Shown here: one piece after another, positions 27,876 through 37,500 of the stretch | Numbering within the stretch: the stretch's first letter is position 1 | Layout: every line of letters begins with the position of its first letter | NCBI GenBank assembly: GCA_965220985.1 | Contig: OZ244854.1 | Location: forward strand, 2,480,001-2,544,000 | Direction of reading: 5' to 3' | DNA from: JAPPHA01 sp965220985 | GTDB lineage: Bacteria; Pseudomonadota; Alphaproteobacteria; Rhodobacterales; Rhodobacteraceae | DNA: 64,000 bases | Program-made: the position numbers and the translations under genes | The notes under the pieces: generated by a model | Database searches by the model: none | Told to the model about the DNA's origin: nothing | The model's input: the letters and a program-made list of their open reading frames with translations, nothing else

Positions 27876-29777
27876 TCATCCCAGCCCGGACGTCTCGTTG
27901 CCGGATGGCGGGCTCTGCCGGTCGTCGACCTCGGTGTCTGTCAGACCGAGGTCATGGGCCGCAAGGAGAATGTCGCGGGCGATCGGGGCGGCAACACGCG
28001 AACCGCTGCCGGCGTGTTCGCACACGACCGAGATTGCGATCCTCGGCGACGAAACCGGTGCATAGGCGACAAACAGTGCGTGGTCTCGGTGCCGCTTCGG
28101 CAGATCCTCGTTTTCGATGACGCCCGTTTCTCGCTCTTCGGTGGTGATGGCTCGAACCTGGCTGGTTCCGGTCTTGCCCGCGAATCGCCTCGGCTCGCCG
28201 GTGGTTCGGGATTCGAAGGCCGTGCCGCGCGGGTGATTGACGACATCGTCCATGCTCTTGCGAATCAGCGAAAGATGGGATGGGTCGATGCCAATGGATT
28301 CGAATTCGGCGTCACGGCGCAACCTGTCCCCTTGCGAGATGACGAGGTTCGGCTGAACCATTCGGCCCGACGCGATTCTTCCTGCCATGACAGCGAGTTG
28401 CAAGGGCGACGCGAGCAGAAAGCCTTGGCCGATCCCGACGTTCAACGTGTCCCCGACAACCCAGTTGCGGGACCGGTTCGCGCGTTTCCACTCCTGTGTC
28501 GGAACCAGCCCTGCCTGAATGGCGCGGAGCGGAAGCTCGTGCCTGGTTCCCAGCCCGAAGCGTCGAGCCATGGCATTGATCCGTGCAATGCCGACCCGTT
28601 TGGCAATCTCGTAGAAGTAGGTGTCACATGATCGCTGAATCGCCGTTCTCATCGCGATGGACCCATGGCCACCGCTCTGCCAGCAATAGAACTTCCGTCC
28701 GGAGACTTCGGTGAAACCGCTGCACGTGATTCTGTCATTGGGGGCGATCAGTCCCGCTTCGAGGGCTGCGAGAGCCACGACCATCTTGAACGTCGATCCC
28801 GGTGGATAGGTGCCCGACACCGATTTTGCCAGCAAGGGACGGTCTTCGTTGTCGTTCAAGGCTTCCCAGTCCGCGACGGATATGCCGGTCACGAACTTTT
28901 CGGGGTCGAAGGACGGCGATGACGCCATCGCGAGGATTCCTCCCGTCCGGATGTCCATGACGACTGCCGACGCACTTTGATCCCCGAGAAGCCGCTGGGC
29001 GACAACCTGCAGGCGCCCGTCGAGAGTCAACGTCGTGTCATTGCCCGCGCGGCTCCCGCTGCGATCGAGTTCCCGGACGATTCGACCGACGGAATTGACT
29101 TCGATTCGCTGAATGCCGGCGGCTCCGCGCAGAGACTGCTCGAGCCTGTGCTCAACTCCGGTCTTGCCGATCTGAAAACGCGGAATGAGGAGCAGCGGAT
29201 CATTGTCGTCCGTCCGTTCGAGGTCGTAGTCGCTGACCGGCCCGACATAGCCCACCACGTGGGCAGCCGACTCGCCCAAGGGGTATCTCCGCTCCCAACC
29301 GATGCCCGGAATCACGCCGGGCAGGGCAGGGGCGTTTGCCGCCACCCGCGAGATTTCGTCCCATGTCAGGCGAGTTGCAACCGTGACCGGGATGAAGGCG
29401 CGGTTTCTTTCGACTTCTTCACGGGTTCGAGCAAGGTCTTCCGGAGCGATGTCGATGAGCGATGACAGTCGCTCGAGGACAGCCTCGAAATCGATCGTGC
29501 GTTCGCGCACGATGTCGATCTTGTAGAGAGTTTCATTGCGAGCGAGGACCACGCCGCGTCGGTCGTGGATCAGCCCCCGATTTGGTGGAATCAGGCGGAT
29601 GCTGATTCGGTTCTTGTCGGCGAGTTCTGCGTAGACGCTGGCGTTGCGGATCCCGAGGTCGTGCAAGCGCCATCCTAGCAATCCGACCACGCCGGCCTGC
29701 AGCCCAAGCACGACGAATGTCCTGCGCTTGACCGTCTTGGACATCACCGAGCGTCCTGGCATCCAATCTTCTCTCAT
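27876..29777 (-). CDS. mrdA: Penicillin-binding protein 2 (elongasome transpeptidase)
   Basis: A 633-residue class B PBP that crosslinks side-wall peptidoglycan. The start is the ATG at 29777, overlapping the mreD stop as ATGA; this gives the same length as E. coli PBP2. One N-terminal membrane anchor (RRTFVVLGLQAGVVGLLGWRL) is followed by the dimerisation domain (IPPNRGLIHDRRGVVLA) and the transpeptidase domain, with the active-site serine in PPGSTFK, SCDTYFYEIA as the SxN-type motif and AGKTGTSQ as the KTG motif. The C-terminus is a short polar tail. Confidence 0.95.
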   Translation of the reverse strand: MREDWMPGRSVMSKTVKRRTFVVLGLQAGVVGLLGWRLHDLGIRNASVYAELADKNRISIRLIPPNRGLIHDRRGVVLARNETLYKIDIVRERTIDFEAVLERLSSLIDIAPEDLARTREEVERNRAFIPVTVATRLTWDEISRVAANAPALPGVIPGIGWERRYPLGESAAHVVGYVGPVSDYDLERTDDNDPLLLIPRFQIGKTGVEHRLEQSLRGAAGIQRIEVNSVGRIVRELDRSGSRAGNDTTLTLDGRLQVVAQRLLGDQSASAVVMDIRTGGILAMASSPSFDPEKFVTGISVADWEALNDNEDRPLLAKSVSGTYPPGSTFKMVVALAALEAGLIAPNDRITCSGFTEVSGRKFYCWQSGGHGSIAMRTAIQRSCDTYFYEIAKRVGIARINAMARRFGLGTRHELPLRAIQAGLVPTQEWKRANRSRNWVVGDTLNVGIGQGFLLASPLQLAVMAGRIASGRMVQPNLVISQGDRLRRDAEFESIGIDPSHLSLIRKSMDDVVNHPRGTAFESRTTGEPRRFAGKTGTSQVRAITTEERETGVIENEDLPKRHRDHALFVAYAPVSSPRIAISVVCEHAGSGSRVAAPIARDILLAAHDLGLTDTEVDDRQSPPSGNETSGLG

Positions 29778-30322
29778 CGGAGCATCCGGTCGCGATCCAC
29801 CTTGTCGAGGCGCGGTCTGCGATGCCTGAGAAGTCCTTTCCAGCCGAATGCGACCACAGGATAGGCCGCTGCCGTCAAGACTGTCATGGTGAACAGTTGA
29901 TTGAAGGATGGGACGGACACGAACAGGAGAATCATCATGACTTGCTGGACACCGAGCGCCACCACGTACCCGATGATTGCTGCAAGCCACTCGATGGCGA
30001 ATCCGTGGGTGCGAAAAAAGACGTGGGCAAGCCTGACGGTCTCGGCAATGCAGACAACGATCAATGTCCACAGGCCCAGGGGGCGCATGTGAAAGATGTC
30101 ACCGATGAGAAGCACCGGAACAACGACCCAGAACGGGGCCGCGTTCGGTTCGCGGACCACGACACAGATGACGCTGCAGTAGACAAGATCGGGAAGGCTC
30201 AGCGCCTGGCGGAATATCCCGATTGGCATGAGATACAAAATGACAAGGCACACGGCCAAAGACACGAAGATACCGCGTCGATACCATGCATTGGCGGACA
30301 GATCTGTACCGGGGTCGGTCAT
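29774..30322 (-). CDS. mreD: Rod shape-determining membrane protein MreD
   Basis: A 182-residue inner-membrane protein of the elongasome with five or six helices (FVSLAVCLVILYLMPIG; AAPFWVVVPVLLIGDIFHMRPLG). It is poorly conserved as usual, so the call leans on size, topology and position: it overlaps mreC by 4 bases and mrdA by 4 bases. Confidence 0.92.
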   Translation of the reverse strand: MTDPGTDLSANAWYRRGIFVSLAVCLVILYLMPIGIFRQALSLPDLVYCSVICVVVREPNAAPFWVVVPVLLIGDIFHMRPLGLWTLIVVCIAETVRLAHVFFRTHGFAIEWLAAIIGYVVALGVQQVMMILLFVSVPSFNQLFTMTVLTAAAYPVVAFGWKGLLRHRRPRLDKVDRDRMLR

Positions 30323-31209
30323 CGATCGCCTTGACGCAACACCGGTGCAGGAGCCTCGACAACCAGATCACCCGAGTTCTCGATTGGCTGCGACGGGCTG
30401 AAGCGGACGATTCGCAGGAACTGGAGACGGTCGAGATCTGCCGCGGGCTTCACCCGAAACTGCTTGCGCGAGTCCGAAAACACGCTTCCGACCAGCAACC
30501 CCGGTGGAAACACGTGCCCGTCGCCTGTCGTGAAGACCCTGTCGCCGGTTCGGATGTCGGATTGTCGGTCAATGAACTTGAGCAGGGGAGTCCTGCTGTT
30601 GTCGCCGGTGATGAACACGCGGCTGTTGGAAGGGACGATCTTGACGGGAATCCAGCTGTTGCTGTCCGTCAACAAGACCACACGCGATGTCTGTTTTCCG
30701 ACGCCGGAAACCCTGCCGACGAGGCCGAGACCGTCCAAGGCGGCCCAACCGTCGCGAACGCCGTCGTCGCTGCCGACATTGATCAGCACCGACTGCTGGA
30801 ACGGCCCTCCCGAATCCACCAGAACGTGGGCGGTGAGGTAGGTGAAGTCGCGGTCCAGCTGGACGTTGTTCAGGTCCTTGAGGCGAGCGTTTTCCTGATC
30901 GAGGCGGATGGCAGTTTCCTGCCAGGCCTTCATCTGCTGGAGTTCCTTCAACAGTTCCTGGTTCTGCTCGTGCAGTTCGACATAGGACTGGAAGTCCTCG
31001 ATTATCCGTGAAACGCTGGAAACCTTGGTCAGAACCCATTCGAGGCGCGGAACCACCTGATCGATGACGGCCAGCCTGAAATGCTCGGCTCTTGGATTGT
31101 CGATTCGCCAAAAGACGATCAGCGCGACGAGAAGGACCAGGACGAGGGCGAACATCAACCGTCGGACCGGACGACCGAATTCCGATGCGGTATGGTCTGG
31201 AAGGGCCAT
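30319..31209 (-). CDS. mreC: Rod shape-determining protein MreC
   Basis: A 296-residue periplasmic scaffold of the elongasome. One N-terminal membrane helix (RLMFALVLVLLVALIVF) is followed by a coiled coil around residues 70-105 (YVELHEQNQELLKELQQMKA) and the beta domain (VLINVGSDDGVRDGWAAL, GLVGRVSGVGKQTSRVVLLTD). The ATG at 31209 has AGGGG seven bases upstream. It starts 34 bases after mreB ends. Confidence 0.95.
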   Translation of the reverse strand: MALPDHTASEFGRPVRRLMFALVLVLLVALIVFWRIDNPRAEHFRLAVIDQVVPRLEWVLTKVSSVSRIIEDFQSYVELHEQNQELLKELQQMKAWQETAIRLDQENARLKDLNNVQLDRDFTYLTAHVLVDSGGPFQQSVLINVGSDDGVRDGWAALDGLGLVGRVSGVGKQTSRVVLLTDSNSWIPVKIVPSNSRVFITGDNSRTPLLKFIDRQSDIRTGDRVFTTGDGHVFPPGLLVGSVFSDSRKQFRVKPAADLDRLQFLRIVRFSPSQPIENSGDLVVEAPAPVLRQGDR

Positions 31210-31243
31210 GTCCGTGCCCCTTGGATTCCCGGACTACGGAGGT

Positions 31244-32284
31244 TCAGGTCCCGTAGTCGATGACATGGACGAGTTCTTTTTCGCGTTCGAGCGACATGCC
31301 GATGCCGAGCGCCACGCAGTTGAGGCAGTCCTCGGCGACGGCAAATGCCAGTCCCGTCTGTTCCCTCAGCGCGAGGTCAAGCTCTCCGAGCATCGCGCCG
31401 CCTCCGGTCAGCACGACGCCGCGGGTGACGATGTCGGCCGCGAGATCGGGCGGGGTCGATTCGAGCGCTCTCAGAACCGCATTGCAGATGTTGCCGACCA
31501 CTTCCGCGAGAGCTTCCGCCACGTTCGCCTGATTGATTTCGATTTCCTTCGGGATGCCATTCAGGATGTCCCGACCTCGGATGACCATCTTCTCGCCCTT
31601 GCCGTCAAGCGGCATACGCGCGGTTCCGATTTCCTTCTTGATTCGCTCGGCGGTCGGTTCGCCGACCAGAAGATTGAACTGGCGACGAAGATAGGAAATC
31701 AGGAATTCGTCCATCTGGTTGCCGCCGGTTCGCACCGACTGGGCGTAGACGATGTCGCAAAGCGAAAGTACGGCGACCTCGGTGGTTCCGCCGCCGATAT
31801 CGACAACCATCGATCCCGAGGGGGTGGCGATCGGCAGACCGACACCGAGCGCCGCTGCGATCGGTTCCGCGATCAGGCCGGCCTTGCGACACCCAGCGGC
31901 CAGAACGGACTGGCGAATGGCGCGTCGTTCGACCGATGTTGCGCCGTGCGGCACACAGACGATGATTCGGGGTCTGATGATGCTCGAGCGCCGATAGACC
32001 TTGCGGATGAAGTGCTTGATCATTTCTTCGGCGACGTCGAAGTCGGCAATCACGCCGTCCCGCATGGGTTGAATCGCCTGGATCGATCCGGGCGTGCGTC
32101 CAACCATGAGCTTGGCATCGGCGCCGACAGCAAGGACCTGTTTCTTGCCGTCCACGACGTGATACGCCACCACGGACGGTTCGCTCAGAACGATGCCCTT
32201 GCCCTTGACGTAGACAAGCGTGTTGGCTGTCCCGAGGTCAATCGCGATGTCGGAAGAGAACAGCTCGCCTAGAGATCCAAACAT
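31244..32284 (-). CDS. mreB: Actin-like rod-shape protein MreB
   Basis: A 346-residue bacterial actin that organises side-wall synthesis. Nucleotide-binding motifs are IAIDLGTANTLVYVKGKG (phosphate 1), VVDIGGGTTEVAVLS (phosphate 2) and GVVLTGGGAMLGELD (adenosine). The N-terminal MFGSLGELFSSD gives the amphipathic membrane-binding helix. It leads the operon mreB-mreC-mreD-mrdA-rodA; a possible promoter (TTGCCA, 16 bases, TAATTC) lies upstream around 32330-32360 on the minus strand, at low confidence. Confidence 0.97.
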   Translation of the reverse strand: MFGSLGELFSSDIAIDLGTANTLVYVKGKGIVLSEPSVVAYHVVDGKKQVLAVGADAKLMVGRTPGSIQAIQPMRDGVIADFDVAEEMIKHFIRKVYRRSSIIRPRIIVCVPHGATSVERRAIRQSVLAAGCRKAGLIAEPIAAALGVGLPIATPSGSMVVDIGGGTTEVAVLSLCDIVYAQSVRTGGNQMDEFLISYLRRQFNLLVGEPTAERIKKEIGTARMPLDGKGEKMVIRGRDILNGIPKEIEINQANVAEALAEVVGNICNAVLRALESTPPDLAADIVTRGVVLTGGGAMLGELDLALREQTGLAFAVAEDCLNCVALGIGMSLEREKELVHVIDYGT

Positions 32285-32520
32285 CGTCGGCTCATTCCTT
32301 TTCCATCACGTCGGCATCATTCAGATTCGGCACCTGAATTACCATCAATTAGGACGATGGCAACGGGTCGTAAAGGGTCACCGCGTCTGATGGGCGAGGT
32401 CAACGTCCCATTGCAGCAGCTGATTCGACCCTCGTTCGGTCACTGACGGCTGGCGGGAGCCGTTTCAACTTCGACAAGCCGAGACGAGACCACGAGGCCG
32501 CCAAGGACGGCCTGCTGACG

Positions 32521-34107
32521 TCACACTGTCTGCGTGCCCATCGCTCGTGAGCGTTCGACCACCGGAACCCGCGAGCCGAGGGCGACACGCACCCTGAGGC
32601 GGTTCAGCGCGTTGATATACGCCTTTGCCGAGGCGACGACCGTGTCGGTATCGGACGACTGGCCGGTCGCGATGAAACCGTTTTCTTCCATGCGAACGCT
32701 CACGGTCGCCTGGGCGTCGGAACCCTCGGTGACCGCGTTGACCTGATACAGCTGGAGCTGCGCATCATGGTTGTGGAGCGCGCTCACGGCGTTGAACGTC
32801 GCATCCACCGGCCCGTCGCCTTCGGCAGTGACGGTCTTGACGTCGCCGTCGATGGCGAGCGCCAGTTCCGCAGACGACCGCCCGGCTGTTCCGCACGTGA
32901 CGCGCAGGCTGTCGATCCGGAGATAATCCTCTCCGCCGGTTGACGAATCCTGCATCAGGGCGACGAGATCGTCGTCGTAGACCTGCTTTTTCTTGTCGGC
33001 GAGCCGCTTGAAACGGACGAAGGCGTCGTTCAACTGGTTGTCCCCGAGATCGTAGCCGAGGTCGGAGAGTTTCTTCCGCAGGGCAGCGCGGCCGGAGTGT
33101 TTCCCCATCACGAGGTTTGATTCGAACAGGCCGACGTCTTCGGGGCGCATGATTTCGAAGGTTTCGGCGTGCTTGAGCATGCCGTCCTGGTGAATTCCGC
33201 TTTCGTGCGCGAAGGCATTCTTGCCAACGATCGCCTTGTTGGGCTGCACCGCGAATCCGGACACTGCTGCGACCCGGCGCGACACGTGCATGATCTTCGC
33301 CGTGTCGATCCCGGTCGAGTACGGCATGACGTCATTGCGAACGCGCAGCGCCATAACGACCTCTTCGAGCGCGGTGTTCCCGGCCCGTTCGCCAAGGCCG
33401 TTGACGGTGCACTCGATCTGCCTTGCACCGGCCTCGACCGCGAGCAACGCATTGGCCGTCGCCATGCCGAGGTCATTGTGACAGTGGGTGGCGAGAGTGA
33501 CATTCTCGATGCCGGGCACGCGATCGATCAGCATCTCGATGATGCCGGCGCTCTCCCTTGGAACCGTGTATCCGACGGTGTCGGGAATGTTGATCGTGGT
33601 GGCGCCGGCCTTGATCGCGATCTCGCAGACCCGGCACAGATATTCGTCCTCGGTTCGCGTCGCGTCCATCGGAGACCACTGGACATCATCGCACAGACTG
33701 CGGGCGAGACTGACCGTTTCGTGAATGCGCTCGGCCATCGCTTCCTTGTCGAGCCTGACCTGATACTGTCGGTGCAGGGGCGAGGTTCCGATGAAGGTGT
33801 GGATGCGGGGTCGCCGCGCGTTGCGGACGGCTTCCCAGCATCTTCTGATGTCAGTTTCGTTGGCCCGCGCGAGCCCGCAGATGATCGCGTTGCGGGTTCT
33901 TTCGGCGATCTGCACGACGGCATTGAAGTCGCCATCGGATGCGATGGGGAATCCGGCCTCGATGATGTCGACACCCATCTCGTCGAGGAGAGCGGCGATC
34001 TCGATTTTCTCTTCGAGCGTCATTGTCGCGCCCGGAGACTGTTCGCCGTCGCGCAGGGTGGTGTCGAATATCAGGACTCGGTCCCGTTGATCGGATGCTT
34101 CGGTCAT
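32521..34107 (-). CDS. leuA: 2-isopropylmalate synthase
   Basis: Condenses acetyl-CoA with 2-oxoisovalerate, the first step of leucine biosynthesis, in the cytoplasm. The 528-residue protein has the catalytic TIM barrel with FDTTLRDGEQSPGATM (metal Asp and catalytic Arg), THCHNDLGMATANALLA (the two metal histidines) and CTVNGLGERAGNTALEEV. QPNKAIVGKNAFAHESGIHQDG is the subdomain flexible linker, and the C-terminal LeuA regulatory domain (ALSLAIDG-like ELALAIDGDVKTVTAEGDGPVDA) gives leucine feedback. Expression is probably set by the attenuator just upstream (34148-34264). Confidence 0.96.
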   Translation of the reverse strand: MTEASDQRDRVLIFDTTLRDGEQSPGATMTLEEKIEIAALLDEMGVDIIEAGFPIASDGDFNAVVQIAERTRNAIICGLARANETDIRRCWEAVRNARRPRIHTFIGTSPLHRQYQVRLDKEAMAERIHETVSLARSLCDDVQWSPMDATRTEDEYLCRVCEIAIKAGATTINIPDTVGYTVPRESAGIIEMLIDRVPGIENVTLATHCHNDLGMATANALLAVEAGARQIECTVNGLGERAGNTALEEVVMALRVRNDVMPYSTGIDTAKIMHVSRRVAAVSGFAVQPNKAIVGKNAFAHESGIHQDGMLKHAETFEIMRPEDVGLFESNLVMGKHSGRAALRKKLSDLGYDLGDNQLNDAFVRFKRLADKKKQVYDDDLVALMQDSSTGGEDYLRIDSLRVTCGTAGRSSAELALAIDGDVKTVTAEGDGPVDATFNAVSALHNHDAQLQLYQVNAVTEGSDAQATVSVRMEENGFIATGQSSDTDTVVASAKAYINALNRLRVRVALGSRVPVVERSRAMGTQTV

Positions 34108-34147
34108 GATTCTGAGTCTTTGTTCTGTCGTTGGTGGAAAACGGATG

Positions 34148-34228
34148 TTTCAGGCGTCTTGGGTTTCCCCTGAGCACGGACGCCTGAAAGGCAACCGCTC
34201 AGGGGCCACCAAGTCGAGTGGAGGTGGC
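34148..34228 (-). promoter_or_regulatory. leuA attenuator: interleaved RNA stems
   Basis: On the minus-strand transcript four segments follow each other: CCCCTGAGC (34205-34197), TTTCAGGCGTC (34189-34179), GCTCAGGGG (34175-34167) and GACGCCTGAAA (34158-34148). Segments 1+3 form a perfect 9-bp stem and 2+4 a perfect 11-bp stem, so they are either mutually exclusive or form a pseudoknot. A further stem inside the leader frame pairs GCCACC (34228-34223) with GGTGGC (34210-34205). Segment 1 contains the leader stop codon, so a terminating ribosome would mask it and leave the 2+4 stem free. The T-run after segment 4 is weak (CATCCGTTTTCC). Confidence 0.8.
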
Positions 34229-34264
34229 TAGATCGATCAACAGCAAGGGCAAGTTGCGTGACAT
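34199..34264 (-). CDS. leuL: leu operon leader peptide
   Basis: A 21-codon frame upstream of leuA that begins MSRNLPLLLIDL and ends RLGGP-stop. It has leucine at codons 5, 7, 8, 9, 12 and 18, including the rare CTA at codon 12, and sits about 90 bases before the leuA start, next to the paired RNA segments. A short AGG lies about 9 bases before its ATG. This is the layout of a leucine-sensing attenuator: ribosome stalling at the Leu codons when leucyl-tRNA is scarce would change the folding downstream. Confidence 0.82.
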   Translation of the reverse strand: MSRNLPLLLIDLATSTRLGGP

Positions 34265-34331
34265 CGCGATCAACCTGTCAAAACCTGCAATCCAGACGCG
34301 CACGGCACCGTGCGACAGAACACGATCCTTT

Positions 34332-34374
34332 GTGTAATGGAAAAAAGAGTTCGCGATCAAGTGAAATTTGATCG
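34332..34374 (-). promoter_or_regulatory. Probable leu promoter with palindromic operator
   Basis: On the minus strand TTGATC (34360-34355), 17 bases, then TTACAC (34337-34332) make a reasonable sigma-70 promoter about 60 bases before the leader ATG. The -35 box is one arm of a perfect inverted repeat, CGATCAA-N7-TTGATCG (34354-34374), a likely repressor or activator site; the binding protein is unknown. Confidence 0.55.
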
Positions 34375-34516
34375 GTCATGCAAATGCCTGCCCAGTCTGC
34401 TTGGCCATGGTCGATGAACTCAGGGACTCAAGTGCAGCCGGATCATCGTCCCGCGATCAGACGCCGATTTGGCATTGTCGATGCTATCGGTGCGTCAAGA
34501 TCGTGCAAGGCGCAGG

Positions 34517-37500
34517 TCAGCCCCACGCGGTTTCGATTGCCAAAAGCACGCTCTCAGGGGTCTCGTCTTCCTCGATCCCATAGGCCGTCGTGCCGTCACT
34601 GAGGTCAGCAACGTAGTTCTCCATCGCGGTCACCAGACTGTTCACCTTGCTGTAGCTCAACCACTCGTTGCCAGCGGCAAAGCCCCGAACGTAAGCACTT
34701 GGGTTCGGACCATAGAACCAATTCTCGAACGTGAACGTGTCTTCGGCACCTTGCAGACGGACAATCAGATTGTTGTCGATCCGTTCAAACCAGATATCCT
34801 TGGTCTCGACATCGTCCTCGAAGACAAAAACGTCAGTGTTGGCGTATGATTTGCTGCCCCGGTAGACATCGTTGCCATCGCCATAACCGAAACGGATGTA
34901 GTCCCGACCCGCACTCGCGATGATCACGTCGTCGCCCTCAGCACCAACGAGCATGTCGTCTCCCGAACCGCCGTTCAACGTGTCATTGCCGGTGCCGCCC
35001 ATCAGGACATCGTTTCCCGAACCGCCATTCAAGACATCGTCGTCAGCTCCGCCTGTCATGACATCGTCGCCGCTGTCGCCGTTCAGAACATCAATGCCGT
35101 TCCCACCGGCCAAGATGTCATCACCACCACCGCCATTTAGCGTGTCGTTTCCGTCCCGGCCAAAGATGAAGTCATCGTCGCCAAAGGCGCTCAGGATGTC
35201 GTCCCCGTCAAACCCGTCTATCCAGTCAGCGCCGCTCGACCCATTCAGCATGTCGTCAACCGGTCCATCCGCATTGGAATCCGTTGCCTCCGAACCAAGA
35301 TACGTGTTGGTGACAAAGGAGATTTCGAAGTCTAGGCCGTTGAAGAACTGCAGAAGCTCGATGCGATTGTCCTGATTGTTCCAGTTTTCGACCGAGACAA
35401 CGTCACTCAATTCTTCCAGCGGCACGGTCTGCCCGTCCCGATCGCGCAAGTAGATGTTCATCGTGCCGCCGTCACGATGGAGGATCAGGTCCTCGATGGT
35501 GATGCCCGCACCGAAAAGCAGCTTGTCGCCACCGGGGTTCTCTCGGTCGGTGCCAACTGCACTGCTGCCCGCATCAAGTATAGTGTCGGAGCCATCGCCA
35601 CGACTGAAGACGTAGGTGTCGTTGCCAAGTCCTCCTTCAATGCGGTCCGAGCCTCGTCCGCCAGAAAGAATGTCGTCATTGGAAGAGCCGGCGAGTGTGT
35701 CATCGCCGGCTCCGCCGACAAGCCAGACACCGTCCCCGTTTGACAAATTCACCCCTTCAGCAGTGAGGGTGTCGTCCTCGGCGTCGCCTGTCTCGGCATA
35801 GCCAATGCCGCCCACGTCCAGCACAAAGTCATTCGCAAAGCGGAAGGTCTCGATCCGGAACTCTGATACGTCCCAGTTGGCAATCGTGACACTGTCCTTG
35901 ATTTCACTGCCCACAACGACGGGAACCAGTTGAACAACTAGAGCGGACCTTTCGTCACTTACTTCGGTCGCAACGATCAGATCGGAGATGTCGATGTAAT
36001 TGCCAAACTGAAGCACGTCGTCGCCGCCTTCCAGCGCAGCCACGTTTGCTCCCGTCCGGCTCTCGCTCACCCACACATTCTGCTCGTAGGTCACGGGCCA
36101 CTTGCCTCCGGTCGAGAAGGTCCGTGTCTCAATCGCGAAGTCTTCGGCACCATACTCCGTCGTGGTCACTCCACCTTCAGTCACGCTGAAGGCGCTTTCG
36201 TCGATCGTGTCGTGGCCATCTCCTCGGTTGAAGATGTAGGTATCGTTGCCCTGACCGCCGCGCAGAATGTCATCGCCAGCACCTCCGGTCAGTACATCGT
36301 CATCAGCACCGCCTTCGATGACGTCATCACCTTGGCCTCCAAGGAGATGATCCCCGCCGGCCCCGCCACGCAGAGTGTCGTTGCCGTCCCCTCCAAGAAG
36401 GTCGTCGTCGCCTTGGCCGCCCAAAAGTTCATCGTCGCCGTCACCACCGACGAGCACATCGTTGCCGCCTTGACCGGCGAGAGTGTCAGAACCATCGCCT
36501 CCTGACAGTAGGTCACTCTTGTAGCTGCCGGTCAAATTGTCGTCATCGCCATAGCCCGACTGGAATGTCCCGAACTCGGAGACGTCAATTTCCATACCGT
36601 TACCAAAGCGAAGCTCTTCAACGCGGCTCATCTGGTTCGACCAGTCCTCGACGGTGACAACGTCATCCATCAGATCAAGCGTCACGTCACCGCCGTCATC
36701 GTCAAGCTGCCTGACACCCATGACAAGATCGTCATCATCAAGTTCGAAGAACAAGTCCTCGATGTTGATGGTGTAGCCGAATTGCAACGTGTCCCAGCCG
36801 CCGTCGATCTGCTGAACACGCTGCACGGTCCGCATTTCCATTACATAATGACCCCATTTGCCGGAACGCTGATAGACGAAGTTCCCGGTCCATTCCCTGA
36901 CGTTCTGAAGCCCCTCTGCATAATCATGGATCGTGTCATGACCATCGCCGCGGAAGTAGAAATATGTGTCATCCCCGGCACCGCCTTCGAGCCTGTCACT
37001 TCCCCTGCCGCCAAAGAGCATGTCGTCACCGGCACCACCCTTCAGCAAATCGTCGCCGTCACCGCCAGACAGTGCATCATTGCCGTCGCCGCCGGTCAGC
37101 GTATCATTGCCGGAACCTCCGAGAATGTAGTCGTCACCCGATCCGCCCGAAGCGTTGTCATCGCCCGATCCTGCAAACATAAAGTCCCGGCCCTCGCCTC
37201 CGTCCAGGACATCGTCGCCCGAACCGGCGAGCAGGATGTCGCCGCCTCCTTCACCCGACAGCGTGTCGTCACCGCCCCCGGAGTTCAGCCAGTCTCCATC
37301 TTCACTGCCGATGAAATCATCTGCCTCGCCATGACCGGTCTGGCCGTCAAGGACTCGGCTCATGTCGATTTTCACCCCGTCCGCAAAGGCGAAGTTCTCG
37401 ATCCGGCTGCGCTGGTCGGACCAGTCCTCGATCGTGATCGAATCCTCCGTCGAGACGCTGTCGCTCTCGTCGATCGTCGTTTCCTCGTCATCGAGGTTGC

